A stretch of DNA of 64,000 nt from Acidovorax sp. MR-S7 (GTDB lineage: Bacteria > Pseudomonadota > Gammaproteobacteria > Burkholderiales > Burkholderiaceae_C): the NCBI RefSeq assembly GCF_000400995.2, contig NZ_DF238937.1, forward strand, positions 1 through 64,000, written 5' to 3'. Under the pieces are notes generated by a model. That model worked only from the letters and a program-made list of their open reading frames with translations, was not told the DNA's origin and ran no database searches. Positions 1 through 8,342 of this stretch are shown one piece after another. The first letter of the stretch is position 1, and each line of letters opens with the position of its first letter. The translations under genes and the position numbers were made by a program.

Positions 1-2
1 CG

Positions 3-89
3 CCCAGGCTCATTTGCTTCATGTCGGCAATGTCTCACATCACGCGGGTGGCGGCAGGGTTGTGCAGACCTTCCTTAGGTCGTGAGTAA
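3..89 (+). CDS. possible 3' end of an upstream gene (partial)
   Basis: An open frame runs in from the left edge and ends at TAA 87-89, reading through MSHITRVAAGLCRPSLGRE at the end. It would overlap the GTG start of the GtrA-like gene by 8 bases, an arrangement often seen in translationally coupled polysaccharide genes. Only 28 codons are visible and no family can be recognised, so this may be chance. Function unknown. Confidence 0.3.
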   Translation, partial: PRLICFMSAMSHITRVAAGLCRPSLGRE

Positions 90-489
90 GGCAATTGCTT
101 CGGATAAGGGAGAAAGAATTGGGAGATGGCTGCGCTTTTTCATCGGTGGAGTGCTGAACACCGGATTGAGTTATGCAGTTTATTTGTTGCTTCGTACGAT
201 TTTTGCGTATCAGACCGCGTATGCGATAGCTTATATCGTAGGCATTGTATTTGGTTATCTTTTCAATGCCAGGCTTGTTTTTAATGTTGAGTGGTCCTGG
301 AAGGGGTTTTGGGCCTATCCGCTTGTCTACTTTTTGCAGTATATTGGTTCAGCCGTGTTGTTGGGATTATTTATCGAGCGCCTCGCTGTCAGCGAAGTGA
401 TCGCGCCGATGGTGGTGAGTGCGGTGATGGTACCGGTGACTTATGCAATGAGTCGCTGGGTTTTGTCTTGGACCCGTCATCGTGGCTGA
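82..489 (+). CDS. GtrA family membrane protein (putative polyprenyl-phosphate-sugar flippase)
   Basis: This 135-residue protein has four predicted membrane segments (about residues 17-37, 43-63, 77-97 and 103-123), with the conserved RFFIGGVLNTGLSY opening and GYLFNARLVF after helix 2, both typical of GtrA/DPMS-like proteins. Members are thought to move undecaprenyl-phosphate-linked sugars across the inner membrane during O-antigen or teichoic acid glycosylation. The start is GTG at 82, because an in-frame TAG lies at 76-78 and no better codon follows nearby. The length matches the family. Its base composition is clearly more AT-rich than the rest of the window, as is common for surface-polysaccharide genes. 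Glycosyltransferase genes follow on the other strand. The actual substrate is unknown. Confidence 0.85.
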   Translation: MSKAIASDKGERIGRWLRFFIGGVLNTGLSYAVYLLLRTIFAYQTAYAIAYIVGIVFGYLFNARLVFNVEWSWKGFWAYPLVYFLQYIGSAVLLGLFIERLAVSEVIAPMVVSAVMVPVTYAMSRWVLSWTRHRG

Positions 490-714
490 TGTCAGTGTTC
501 ATTGGATGAACTTGCGCCACTATCCGCTGATGTAATGACCCAGCAGAACCTGCACAGGTCATGCCGTACAGCGCGGTATTGATCGCCGCTGCGGTCAAGC
601 GCCAACTAGCTTGCGGCTAAGAGCTGAATTGTTTAAAGCGGACTCTTTGGTGTATTGGGGCGGTTATGGTTGGGCTTGTTTTTTGTTTTTTTGATCCTGC
701 CTGTTGAGGATTTC
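490..714. other. convergent intergenic region, nothing recognised
   Basis: This 225-base gap separates the convergent GtrA-like and glycosyltransferase genes. It is AT-richer than the flanks, with a T-rich run near 675-693, but I see no clear hairpin terminator, repeat or RNA gene. Confidence 0.4.
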
Positions 715-2517
715 TCATTTCGCCATGCACAGCAGCGTCGTGGCTGCCATGTATTTCAGTACGCTGAACCAAGAGTTGAAGATGCGTGACTTTCCCTCGG
801 CGCGCGGGTTCATCGACACAGGCACTTCTTGAATGGTCAGTCCAGCCCGGCGTATCAACAACAGGGCGCCCAGATCCTGGTAATCGAGCAGTGTGGCTTC
901 GCGGGAAGCCAGCACGGTCATGGCGTCTCGGTTATAGAGTCGGAAGCCGGAGGTCAGATCGCGCAGGTCGAATCCTGCCAGTTGGCGAAACCATTGCCAG
1001 GCAATTTGGCGCAATCGGCTGGCGCGTTCGGGGTAGGCGCCAACAATCAAGTCGGCTTCATGGCGCGACTGGAGCAGTGTGGGAATTTCACTTACCTCAT
1101 GCTGGCCGTCGGCGTCCATGGTGATGACGGCCTGGTAGCCATGGCGCAGGGCATGGCGGATGCCTGCTTGCATTCCACCCCATGCACCCATGGGGAGCAC
1201 TGGGTTGAGCACCTGCGCTCCGGCAGCGCGCGCAATGGCACCGGTTTCATCTGTGCTCTGGTCGTTGATGACCAACACGTTGTCCCAGCCAGCGGTTTTC
1301 AGGTGTTGGAGCACCGCGCCGATGGCGGCGGCTTCATTGCGCGCGGGGATGACGATCAGCACGTCGCGTCTGTGTGCTGATCGGTGACCTGTTTCCGGTG
1401 CTGCCAGGGCATATTGCGCGAAAACGCCGTTTTCGCAAGCGGTGATGGAAAAATGCTGTCTAAAAGCCTGCTGCCCAGCTTGACCCCATTGGGTGCGCAA
1501 TGCGGGATTGTTTCCCGCATGCTCGATGGCAGCCTGCCAGCCGGGTATGTCTTCCACTGGCACCTGCAGGCCGGCGCCTGCCGTGGCAACTACCCAGGGC
1601 ATGCCCGAGCCCGGCAGTGCCGACACGATGCACGGCCGTGCGTGTTGCATGGCTTCCAGTAGAACCAGGCCGAAGGATTCGGTGCGCTCGCGCGAAGCCA
1701 TGCAGAACACGTCGCAGGTGCGGAGCAAGGCGTCTTTCTGGGAGTCATCGACCAGCAGGCGCACATTCGGGGGCTGGCCGGTGGGGGTGTGGGCTTCGAT
1801 CAGCGCCTGAAGTTCGCTGCGCAGTTCTCCGTCTCCCACGATCAGCAACTCCACGTTCTTCAGCCCGGAGACGGCTTGGATCAGTGTCTCGAAGCCTTTG
1901 AAATATGCCAGCCTGCCGATGGATAGCAGGCGCAGCGTGCCGTTGCGCCAGGGAAGAGAGGCGGTTGGGCTGTTCTGGGCGGGGAGGGATAGTCCAAGGG
2001 GGACGACGGCGCATTTCTCTCGCCACGGTGCCAGGGGTTCGCTGGCTTCCAGATAGGGCGGGGAGGTGACGATGACGCGTTGCGCCCGCTTGAGCACGGC
2101 CTGCTCGAATGGCCGGTAGAGCCGATAGGCCAGTGCCAGGGTCGGGCGGATGGTCGATAGCACCACGTCGGCGTGCCAATGCACCACCCACGGCACCGCG
2201 CGCGCCTCGGCCAGGGTCAGTGCCCAGAGCGCGGAGTTGTTAGGCATGTGCAGGTGCAGCACGTCGGGCCTGTAGTGAGCGATGGCGCGCGCCAGCGCGG
2301 AGCGGAAGCCCACGGCGATGGGGGCGTAGACGAGTTGCGTCTGCACCGGCACGCGCACCAGCCAGGGCGGGTCATCCGCTTGCGGTGTGCCGTGCACCAG
2401 GGCCGAGGCGTCGATGCCCGCCTGGCGCTGGGCGCCGATCAGGTCGGCCAGGAACACTTCCATGCCGCCCCGGTAGGGCGGGTAGAACTTGCCGATGTGT
2501 AGAACGCGAAGAGCCAC
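715..2517 (-). CDS. two-domain glycosyltransferase (GT4 family fused to GT2 family)
   Basis: The 600-residue protein joins two complete glycosyltransferase modules. Residues 1 to about 370 are GT-B fold family 4: the N-terminal GKFYPPYRGGMEVF glycine loop, and the acidic E-x7-E region in RERTESFGLVLLEAM near residue 280. Residues about 386-600 are GT-A fold family 2, like dolichol-phosphate mannosyltransferase: VLIVIPARNE opening, NDQSTDET, and the metal-binding DADGQ near residue 468. The start is GTG at 2517, 9 bases after the stop of the upstream GT-C/TPR gene, so both are probably co-transcribed. The modules probably act in successive steps of surface glycan synthesis, perhaps one making a polyprenyl-phosphate sugar. 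No C-terminal membrane helices are obvious. The donor and acceptor cannot be told from sequence. Confidence 0.85.
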   Translation of the reverse strand: MALRVLHIGKFYPPYRGGMEVFLADLIGAQRQAGIDASALVHGTPQADDPPWLVRVPVQTQLVYAPIAVGFRSALARAIAHYRPDVLHLHMPNNSALWALTLAEARAVPWVVHWHADVVLSTIRPTLALAYRLYRPFEQAVLKRAQRVIVTSPPYLEASEPLAPWREKCAVVPLGLSLPAQNSPTASLPWRNGTLRLLSIGRLAYFKGFETLIQAVSGLKNVELLIVGDGELRSELQALIEAHTPTGQPPNVRLLVDDSQKDALLRTCDVFCMASRERTESFGLVLLEAMQHARPCIVSALPGSGMPWVVATAGAGLQVPVEDIPGWQAAIEHAGNNPALRTQWGQAGQQAFRQHFSITACENGVFAQYALAAPETGHRSAHRRDVLIVIPARNEAAAIGAVLQHLKTAGWDNVLVINDQSTDETGAIARAAGAQVLNPVLPMGAWGGMQAGIRHALRHGYQAVITMDADGQHEVSEIPTLLQSRHEADLIVGAYPERASRLRQIAWQWFRQLAGFDLRDLTSGFRLYNRDAMTVLASREATLLDYQDLGALLLIRRAGLTIQEVPVSMNPRAEGKSRIFNSWFSVLKYMAATTLLCMAK

Positions 2518-2526
2518 GGCTGCCTG

Positions 2527-4551
2527 CTACTGCTTCTGGGCCGCGAAGGTTTCACGCATGCGGGTGTATTGCGGGTTCTGGGGATGGATCTTGATCGCCT
2601 GGTCCAGGTCGCGCAGGCTGGCGGCTTGCTGGCCCAACTGGCGGTAGGCGAGGGCCCGGCCGTAAAGGGCCTGGGCGTCGGCGGGGTTGTGGGCGATGAG
2701 CTGGTCGAAGAGCTTGATGGCGGCTTGCGCATCGTTCTTGCCCACGTAGGCCATCCCCAGGCCGAGGACGAAGCGGGGCTCGCGAGGGTTGAGCCGCCAC
2801 AGCGCCCGGAAGTCGCGGATGGCTTCGTCATACATTTGTGCGGCCATGGCGATTTCCGCCTGCCGCACGCGCATGAGGAGCAGTTGGTCTTTCGTGGCGT
2901 CTGTGCTCTTTTCGGCCAGGCTCAGCGCTGTGCTGTAGCTTTGGTGGGCCGTGGCGAGTTGGCCCAGGGCAGCGAGGGATTCGCCCCGGTGGTAGTGCAG
3001 GGCGTGGCTGGTGTAGCCCAGCGCTTGTGCTTGCGAGAACGCCTGGAGCGCCGCGGCGTCCTGGCGTTTCATTTGGAGGATGACACCGGAGTTGAACAGC
3101 GCGGTGCCGCCCAGTTCGCCCCGGTCTCCGAAGGTTTTCGCGATGGACAGGTTGCGCTGCGCCTGGTCCAGCATCTGCTGCTGCAGGTAGTAGTTGCCCA
3201 GGTTCACATAGGGGCGGCTGCGGCCCACGGCATTGGCCGGGGCTGCTGCGTCGGTTTTTTCTGCGGCGTCTGTCCAGGCGGTGAGTTCGTTGTGCAGCGA
3301 TAGGTTGCGCTCGAATGCCAGCGTGCCGAGCACCAGGGCAGCCATGGCGCCCAGGGCGTAGATGGTGCGCGGCCGCAGGCCGGTGAGCAGGATGGCCAGC
3401 AGGCCGGGCAGCGTGGTGGCCCAGAGGTAGCTGCGGTACAGCACGAAGGGGTCTTGCACCCAGACGGTGGCGAATTCGGTGAAGAACCACAGCAGCGGAA
3501 AGAGCACGAGCAGCCCCGCGAGGCTCAGGGGCCCCGTGCGCCGCAGCAACAGCCATGCGGCACCCGCGAACAGGGCGAGATAGCCGATGGCTCCCGCGAT
3601 GTGCCATGGGGAGGCGAGGCTCAGGGGAAACGCCGGCCGCAGGTCGATGGACAGCCACCCCAGGTACGGAACGATCCACCGCAGGCCATAGGCAAGGAAG
3701 AGCGCAGCCTGGTTCAGGACGCTCAAGGGATACATGTGCTGGCTGATGCCCGGCTGCAGCGCTTCCAGTTGCTGGGCATAGGCCAGGGACTGCGCATCGA
3801 AGAGGCGGCCCACCAGCCCGCTGTAGAAGTGCAGGAGCACAGCGGCGGCAGCGGCCAGGAGCAGCAGGGCGCCCCCCACCACCGCTGCCACATTCTTCCA
3901 GCCCGGGCGCCGGACGTAGATGTAGAGCGGAACGGCGATGGCGGCCGTCATGACGGCGTGCTCCTTGGACAGCACCGCCAGCGCGTAGCAAAGCACGGCC
4001 GCCAGGTACCAGAGCCAGCGCTGGGTGGCCAGCGCCCGCACCCACGCCAAACAGGCGAGCAGCGCGAACAGGGTTGCCATGAGGATGGACCGCTGGATGA
4101 GGTAGCCCACGGCATACACGGCGACCGGGTGGAGCGCGAACAGTGCGGTGCCCACCCGCACGGCGGCGATGCGGGACGCGGCAAAGTGTTCCTGCGCCTC
4201 GATGCTCTCCGGGAAGCGGGTGTGCACCAGCAGGGTCTTGAGCAGCGCATACATGGCTGCCACGGCGCCCAGGTGCAGCGCCACATTGACCAGGCGCTGC
4301 TTCCAGTAGCCCGGCCCGGCCAATTGCTCGACCCAGACGAAGCTGCCGTAGGACACCATGCGCTGCTTGAACTCCAGCAGGTTGCCGTAGGTGTTGAAAA
4401 TGACCCGGTTCTTGAGCAATGACGTGTCGTCGAACAGAAGATCGTTCTGCAGGCCGGGCAGGTAGACGCCCAGCACGGCCAGGATGAGCATCAGGGCAAA
4501 CACGTAAGAAAAGTACCTGGCCCGTTTTTCTTTATTTGGCATGGAGGTCAT
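2527..4551 (-). CDS. GT-C-like multi-pass membrane protein with C-terminal TPR repeats
   Basis: With the start at 4551 (MTSMPNKEKR) the protein has 674 residues. Residues about 15-415 carry roughly ten membrane helices. After the first helix comes YLPGLQNDLLFDD, and then RLVNVALHLGAVAAMYALL; an aspartate pair in the first periplasmic loop and an RxxNxxLH helix are features of GT-C glycosyltransferases such as the TMTC/PMT group. Residues about 430-674 are TPR repeats (for example PADAQALYGRALAYRQLGQ). The frame stays open upstream to 4743, but that part overlaps the next gene and lacks membrane-protein features. It probably transfers a lipid-linked sugar in the periplasm or organises such an enzyme. 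Enzymatic activity is inferred, not shown. Confidence 0.7.
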   Translation of the reverse strand: MTSMPNKEKRARYFSYVFALMLILAVLGVYLPGLQNDLLFDDTSLLKNRVIFNTYGNLLEFKQRMVSYGSFVWVEQLAGPGYWKQRLVNVALHLGAVAAMYALLKTLLVHTRFPESIEAQEHFAASRIAAVRVGTALFALHPVAVYAVGYLIQRSILMATLFALLACLAWVRALATQRWLWYLAAVLCYALAVLSKEHAVMTAAIAVPLYIYVRRPGWKNVAAVVGGALLLLAAAAAVLLHFYSGLVGRLFDAQSLAYAQQLEALQPGISQHMYPLSVLNQAALFLAYGLRWIVPYLGWLSIDLRPAFPLSLASPWHIAGAIGYLALFAGAAWLLLRRTGPLSLAGLLVLFPLLWFFTEFATVWVQDPFVLYRSYLWATTLPGLLAILLTGLRPRTIYALGAMAALVLGTLAFERNLSLHNELTAWTDAAEKTDAAAPANAVGRSRPYVNLGNYYLQQQMLDQAQRNLSIAKTFGDRGELGGTALFNSGVILQMKRQDAAALQAFSQAQALGYTSHALHYHRGESLAALGQLATAHQSYSTALSLAEKSTDATKDQLLLMRVRQAEIAMAAQMYDEAIRDFRALWRLNPREPRFVLGLGMAYVGKNDAQAAIKLFDQLIAHNPADAQALYGRALAYRQLGQQAASLRDLDQAIKIHPQNPQYTRMRETFAAQKQ

Positions 4552-4643
4552 TGCGATGCGTTGGCTCCCTCGGTGTGAGGCGGGACCGGTCAAGAGGGAT
4601 GTGACAGTGTAAACACCCCCTTTTTTGGAATGGTCCGAGGCGC

Positions 4644-5681
4644 TCAGGCGGGCGCCGTGAGGCCCAGGAAATGATCGAGCAGATGAAAGTGATCTTCGAA
4701 GAACGACGTTTCCATGCCCGCCAGGTGGTCCACCGGCACCCATTGCGCCTGCGCGGCGTCGTCGTCCGCACGCACGGCAGGCAAGCGCGCGTCGCCCAGG
4801 TCGAAATAGTGCGCGTGGGTGATCGTACGCCCACGCTGGCTGCGGTCTGGGTGGTCGAAGACGGTCACGGCGCGCAGCGCAGCGCGCAGAGTGGCTTCAG
4901 GCACGGCGCAGTGGGTTTCCTCGGCCAGTTCGCGCAGACAGGACTGCCAGAGGGTTTCGCGCGGTTCGATGAAGCCGCCGGGCACGGCCAGCAGGCCCTT
5001 GCCGGGGGCGTGGGCGCGGCGGATGAGCAGCACGTGATCCCGGCAGCGCAGCACCGCGTCCACGGTGACGAAGATGGGCGGGTAGGGCGCGTCGGCCCAT
5101 GCCTGGCGGTAGTCGCGCAGCATGCGCCATTCCTGTTGCAGCGCGGCGTAGTGGGGCGTGCGCGCGAACTGCTCGAGCAGGCGGTGCGTGGCAGGGGGAA
5201 TGTCCGCGGCCAGCGGCGCGAGCGCCGCGGCCACGGTGTCCGGCGTGGCGCCGAAGTAGGCATCGCGCAGGGTGGTGGCGTCCATGCCGCCCTGGCGCTC
5301 CATGCGGATGAGTTCCCAGTCGGGAAAGGCGTCCAGGTAGCTGCTGGTGGCGTCCTTGAAGTGGCCCACGAGGGCGATGCGCTCCTGCGGCCCGGCCAGC
5401 CGTGCGACGGCCTCGCGCACGGCGTGCGCCCAGATGGGCTCGTCGTAGTAGTCGCGCACGGGCAGCACGTTGAGGCGCGCGGCGTCTTCCAAGGGCAGGC
5501 TGCCGCGCAGCATGGCCTCGCGCTCTTGCCAGGTGAAGGGGTTCTTGGGCGTGCGCGCTTGGTAGGCTGAGCCGACGATGACGATGGCCCGTTGCGCGCG
5601 CGCCAGCGCCTCGCGCAGCAGGGCCACATGGCCGGCGTGGACGGGCTCGAACCGGCCGATGAGGATGGCGGTGTCGTACAT
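4644..5681 (-). CDS. nadM: bifunctional NMN adenylyltransferase / Nudix hydrolase
   Basis: The 345-residue protein has an N-terminal NMN adenylyltransferase domain (residues 1 to about 170) with the nucleotidyltransferase motif GRFEPVHAGH at 9-18. A C-terminal Nudix domain (about 200-340) has the Nudix box at 236-258, beginning GGFIEPRETLWQSCLRELAEE, with all catalytic glutamates present; the usual glycine near its end is His. The architecture matches the NadM-Nudix fusions of Francisella and cyanobacteria, which make NAD from NMN and hydrolyse ADP-ribose. The gene lies downstream of a nicotinamidase-like gene on the same strand, separated by a family A repeat, which supports a role in NAD recycling. 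ADP-ribose as the Nudix substrate is inferred from homologs. Confidence 0.9.
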   Translation of the reverse strand: MYDTAILIGRFEPVHAGHVALLREALARAQRAIVIVGSAYQARTPKNPFTWQEREAMLRGSLPLEDAARLNVLPVRDYYDEPIWAHAVREAVARLAGPQERIALVGHFKDATSSYLDAFPDWELIRMERQGGMDATTLRDAYFGATPDTVAAALAPLAADIPPATHRLLEQFARTPHYAALQQEWRMLRDYRQAWADAPYPPIFVTVDAVLRCRDHVLLIRRAHAPGKGLLAVPGGFIEPRETLWQSCLRELAEETHCAVPEATLRAALRAVTVFDHPDRSQRGRTITHAHYFDLGDARLPAVRADDDAAQAQWVPVDHLAGMETSFFEDHFHLLDHFLGLTAPA

Positions 5682-5685
5682 GATT

Positions 5686-5745
5686 CAAAAAAGAGAGCTG
5701 CTTACGCTTGCTGGATAAGCGCTAGAGGCTGATTTGGCTTGAGTT
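5686..5745 (+). repeat. family A interspersed repeat, short form (copy A1)
   Basis: The element carries the core AGCTGCTTACGCTTGCTGG, then AAGCGCTAGAGGCTGATTTG. GCGCTT and AAGCGC can pair. It lies between nadM and the nicotinamidase-like gene and supplies the last seven codons and the stop (TAG, minus strand, 5722-5724) of the latter. Confidence 0.8.
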
Positions 5746-6546
5746 GGCCAATTGTGCGCCCTGCGCGCGCATGGCGTCGAGAAAGGCTGTGTGCTGCGTC
5801 TCGAAGCCTGCCACGGGGCTCATGCAATCGGTCAGCAGCACGAGGCGGCTGGCATTCCAGCCGGGCGCGATGCGCGGCAGGTGCTGCACGATGTGTTCTG
5901 TGGTGGCGCGCACGCAGTGGCTGCTGGCCTCGCCGGCGATGAGCAGCAGGCCGGCGCGGCCCAGGTCTTCCAGCAGGCGGGTATTCAGGGCCGTGGCGGG
6001 GTCGGCCGGGTTGGGCACCTCGGCCTGCACGGCGCTGTAGTGCTCCGTCCACGGGTTCATGCCCTTGAACACGTGATGCACGGCGCGCAGTTGCCGTGCC
6101 TGCCATGCGCCGCAGGCCGCGAGCACGTCGGCGTGCACGCCGTGGCCCCAGCTGCCGATTTCGCAGTGCACGGGCCACACCATGAGCGTGTAGCGGCCCT
6201 GCGTTTCCAGCGCGTCCAGGTAGGCCAGCACGCGCGGCAGCGCCTGGGCGTCGCGCGGAGCGAAGGCGCCGGCGCGGACCTCGGCTGCGGTGATGGGCGT
6301 GAACGGCGGCACATCGCTGCCGTCGCCGCGCTGCCAGAACGGCGGATGGGCGATGTCGTAGCGCTGGTGCGAGTCCAGCGTGACGGTGATCTTCCCGATG
6401 CGCCCGCCCTGCATGCGGAGGAGCGCGGCCAGGCGCTGCATGTCCGCATGCGCGCCCGGCACGGGCAGCGTGGGCGCTGCGGCGCCCTCAGCGGGCAGGT
6501 CGCAGAAGTCGTTCTGGGGATCGATGGCGAGCAGGTGGACGGACAT
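5722..6546 (-). CDS. nicotinamidase-like cysteine hydrolase (isochorismatase fold)
   Basis: The 274-residue protein carries the catalytic triad of this superfamily: Asp9 in DPQNDF, Lys161 in VFKGMNPW and Cys211 in GEASSHCVRAT. Asp58 and His60 in TLDSHQRYDIAHPPFW, plus His67, match the metal ligands of nicotinamidase PncA. VWPVHCEIGSWGHGVH resembles the PncA block around its WPVHC motif. It is longer than E. coli PncA (about 213 residues) because of inserts and a C-terminal tail. ATG 6546 is chosen over an upstream TTG at 6585 because homology begins right after it. The neighbouring NMN adenylyltransferase supports conversion of nicotinamide to nicotinate in NAD salvage. Another amide substrate cannot be excluded. 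Its last residues are encoded by a family A repeat. Confidence 0.8.
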   Translation of the reverse strand: MSVHLLAIDPQNDFCDLPAEGAAAPTLPVPGAHADMQRLAALLRMQGGRIGKITVTLDSHQRYDIAHPPFWQRGDGSDVPPFTPITAAEVRAGAFAPRDAQALPRVLAYLDALETQGRYTLMVWPVHCEIGSWGHGVHADVLAACGAWQARQLRAVHHVFKGMNPWTEHYSAVQAEVPNPADPATALNTRLLEDLGRAGLLLIAGEASSHCVRATTEHIVQHLPRIAPGWNASRLVLLTDCMSPVAGFETQHTAFLDAMRAQGAQLANSSQISL

Positions 6547-6612
6547 GGCGCGGAAGCGGTCGTGCAGAGCCCGCAGTGTAGGCAACTGCGCGGCCGCGCC
6601 CGGCCGCCGCCG

Positions 6613-6798
6613 TCATTTGAGCGCCTTGCGCGCAGCGCCGATGCCCAGCAGCGCCAGCACTAGGAACACGACGGCCAGCACCAGGAACAGCACGAACAGG
6701 ACCTTGGCGATGGCGGCCGAGCCCGCGGCCACGCCGGTGAAGCCCAGCGCCCCGGCGATGAGCGAAATGATGGCGAAGATGATGGCGTACTTCAGCAT
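6613..6798 (-). CDS. DUF1328 family small membrane protein
   Basis: This 61-residue, very hydrophobic protein has two predicted membrane helices and matches the DUF1328/YtjA pattern ([20 protein letters not shown], with the conserved [17 protein letters not shown]). A good ribosome-binding site, AAAGGGA, precedes the ATG. YtjA-like proteins are widespread in proteobacteria and often stress-linked, but their function is unknown. The gene stands alone between the nicotinamidase-like gene and metK, all on the minus strand. Confidence 0.85.
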   Translation of the reverse strand: MLKYAIIFAIISLIAGALGFTGVAAGSAAIAKVLFVLFLVLAVVFLVLALLGIGAARKALK

Positions 6799-6894
6799 GG
6801 CAGTTCCCTTTCGTTACGGGAGCAACGATAGGGAGCCGGGCACCATCCGGCCGTCGGTGTGGCGGCCAGGGCGATGTAGGAGCGGGGCGTGTGC

Positions 6895-7052
6895 TTACCG
6901 CCCGGCCGCTGCACGCAGCGCTTGGGCTTTGTGGCTTCGGCCCGGCCCTGCGGGCCTTCACTTCGCTGCGCGAAATGAGCCTGCGCCGCAAGGCTGCCGA
7001 ATCCGCTGGCGCGGATTGCCGGGCTTTACAGCCCGGCCGCTGCACGCAGCGC
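6895..7052. repeat. direct repeat of the metK 3' end bounding a hairpin-rich spacer
   Basis: The last codons and stop of metK (7026-7052) recur as a near-exact direct copy at 6895-6921; 6901-6921 is identical to 7032-7052 over 21 bases. The 104 bases between the copies contain several short dyads, including GGCCCTGCGGGCC, TTCGCTGCGCGAA and ATCCGCTGGCGCGGAT. The layout resembles a small element inserted at, and duplicating, a gene end. Confidence 0.7.
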
Positions 7053-8207
7053 GGCAGCCTTGTCCGTCCTCTCCCAGGTGAACTCGGGCTCCTCGCGGCC
7101 GAAGTGGCCGTAGGCGGCGGTCTTCTGGTAGATCGGGCGCAGCAGGTCGAGCATCTGGATGATGCCCTTGGGCCGCAGGTCGAAGTGCTCCAGCACCAAT
7201 TGCGCGATCTGCTCGTCGGGGATCACGCCCGTGCCCTCGGTGTAGACCGTGACGTTCATCGGCCGCGCCACGCCGATGGCGTAGGCCACCTGGATCTGGC
7301 ACTGGCGTGCCAGGCCTGCGGCCACGATGTTCTTGGCCACGTAGCGCGCAGCGTAGGCGGCGCTGCGGTCCACCTTCGTCGGATCCTTGCCGCTGAACGC
7401 GCCGCCGCCGTGCGGGCAGGCGCCGCCGTAGGTGTCCACGATGATCTTGCGGCCCGTCAGGCCGCAGTCGCCCTGCGGGCCGCCGATGACGAAGCGGCCC
7501 GTGGGGTTGATGAGGTACTTGGTGTCCTGCAGCCACTCCTTGGGCAGCACGGGCTTGATGATCTCCTCGATGATGGCCTCGGTGAAGCTGGCCTTCATCT
7601 TGGTGGGTGTCTCGCTCTGGTCGGGGTGGTGCTGGGTGGAGAGCACCACGGTGTCGATGCTGTGCGGCTTGCCGTCCACGTAGCGCATCGTCACCTGGCT
7701 CTTGGCGTCGGGCCGCAGGAAGGGCAGGCGGCCGTCCTTGCGCAGCTGTGCCTGGCGCTCGACTAGGCGGTGCGCGTAGTAGATGGGCGCGGGCATCAGC
7801 TCGGGCGTCTCGTCGCAGGCGTAGCCGAACATCAGGCCCTGGTCGCCCGCGCCGGTGTTCAGGTGGTCGTCGCTCGCGTGGTCCACGCCCTGGGCGATGT
7901 CGTTGCTCTGCTTGTCGTAGGCCACCAGCACCGCGCAGCCCTTGTAATCGATGCCGTAGTCGGTGTTGTCGTAGCCGATGCGCTTGATGGTGTCGCGCGC
8001 CACCTGGATGTAGTCCACGTGGGCGTTGGTGGTGATCTCGCCGGCCAGCACGACCAGGCCGGTGTTGGTCAGCGTCTCGGCAGCCACGCGCGAGCGGGGG
8101 TCCTGCTCGAAGATCGCGTCGAGGATCGCATCCGAGATCTGGTCGGCCACCTTGTCGGGGTGGCCCTCGGAAACCGATTCGGAGGTGAAGAGGAAATCGT
8201 TCGCCAT
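7026..8207 (-). CDS. metK: S-adenosylmethionine synthase (methionine adenosyltransferase)
   Basis: This 393-residue enzyme makes S-adenosylmethionine from methionine and ATP in the cytoplasm, and has full family length. The N-terminus [20 protein letters not shown] holds the conserved ATP-binding [17 protein letters not shown] and the P-loop-like [19 protein letters not shown] are also present. It is divergent from the first lipid A acyltransferase gene, with a 135-base shared upstream region. The product feeds SpeD at 59.4 kb, among other pathways. Its 3' end is copied as a direct repeat 131 bases downstream. Confidence 0.98.
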   Translation of the reverse strand: MANDFLFTSESVSEGHPDKVADQISDAILDAIFEQDPRSRVAAETLTNTGLVVLAGEITTNAHVDYIQVARDTIKRIGYDNTDYGIDYKGCAVLVAYDKQSNDIAQGVDHASDDHLNTGAGDQGLMFGYACDETPELMPAPIYYAHRLVERQAQLRKDGRLPFLRPDAKSQVTMRYVDGKPHSIDTVVLSTQHHPDQSETPTKMKASFTEAIIEEIIKPVLPKEWLQDTKYLINPTGRFVIGGPQGDCGLTGRKIIVDTYGGACPHGGGAFSGKDPTKVDRSAAYAARYVAKNIVAAGLARQCQIQVAYAIGVARPMNVTVYTEGTGVIPDEQIAQLVLEHFDLRPKGIIQMLDLLRPIYQKTAAYGHFGREEPEFTWERTDKAAALRAAAGL

Positions 8208-8342
8208 TTGAATAAACTCCTGTGTTCAGCACTTTTGGGCGTTGCCCGCAGTCCTTGAGGAGCCTGTGGCGAACGCTTTAGCAGTTGTGTTTAACGTCGC
8301 CCTGCAAGTTGCTCAGTTAACTCGGCGACGTCCGCCATTTTA
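8208..8342 (-). promoter_or_regulatory. divergent promoter region and metK leader
   Basis: The 135 bases between metK and the lpxL-like gene must carry promoters in both directions. On the minus strand a TTGCAG-like -35 (8302-8307) and TGCTAA-like -10 (8278-8283) lie 18 bases apart. A short hairpin, GGGCGTTGCCC (8237-8247), sits in the metK leader. I do not recognise a known SAM or SAH riboswitch. The promoter call is weak. Confidence 0.25.

Noticed and set aside
8208-8342. Possible SAM or SAH riboswitch upstream of metK
   Set aside because: Only a short GGGCGTTGCCC hairpin is visible; none of the conserved cores of known SAM/SAH riboswitches could be matched by eye.
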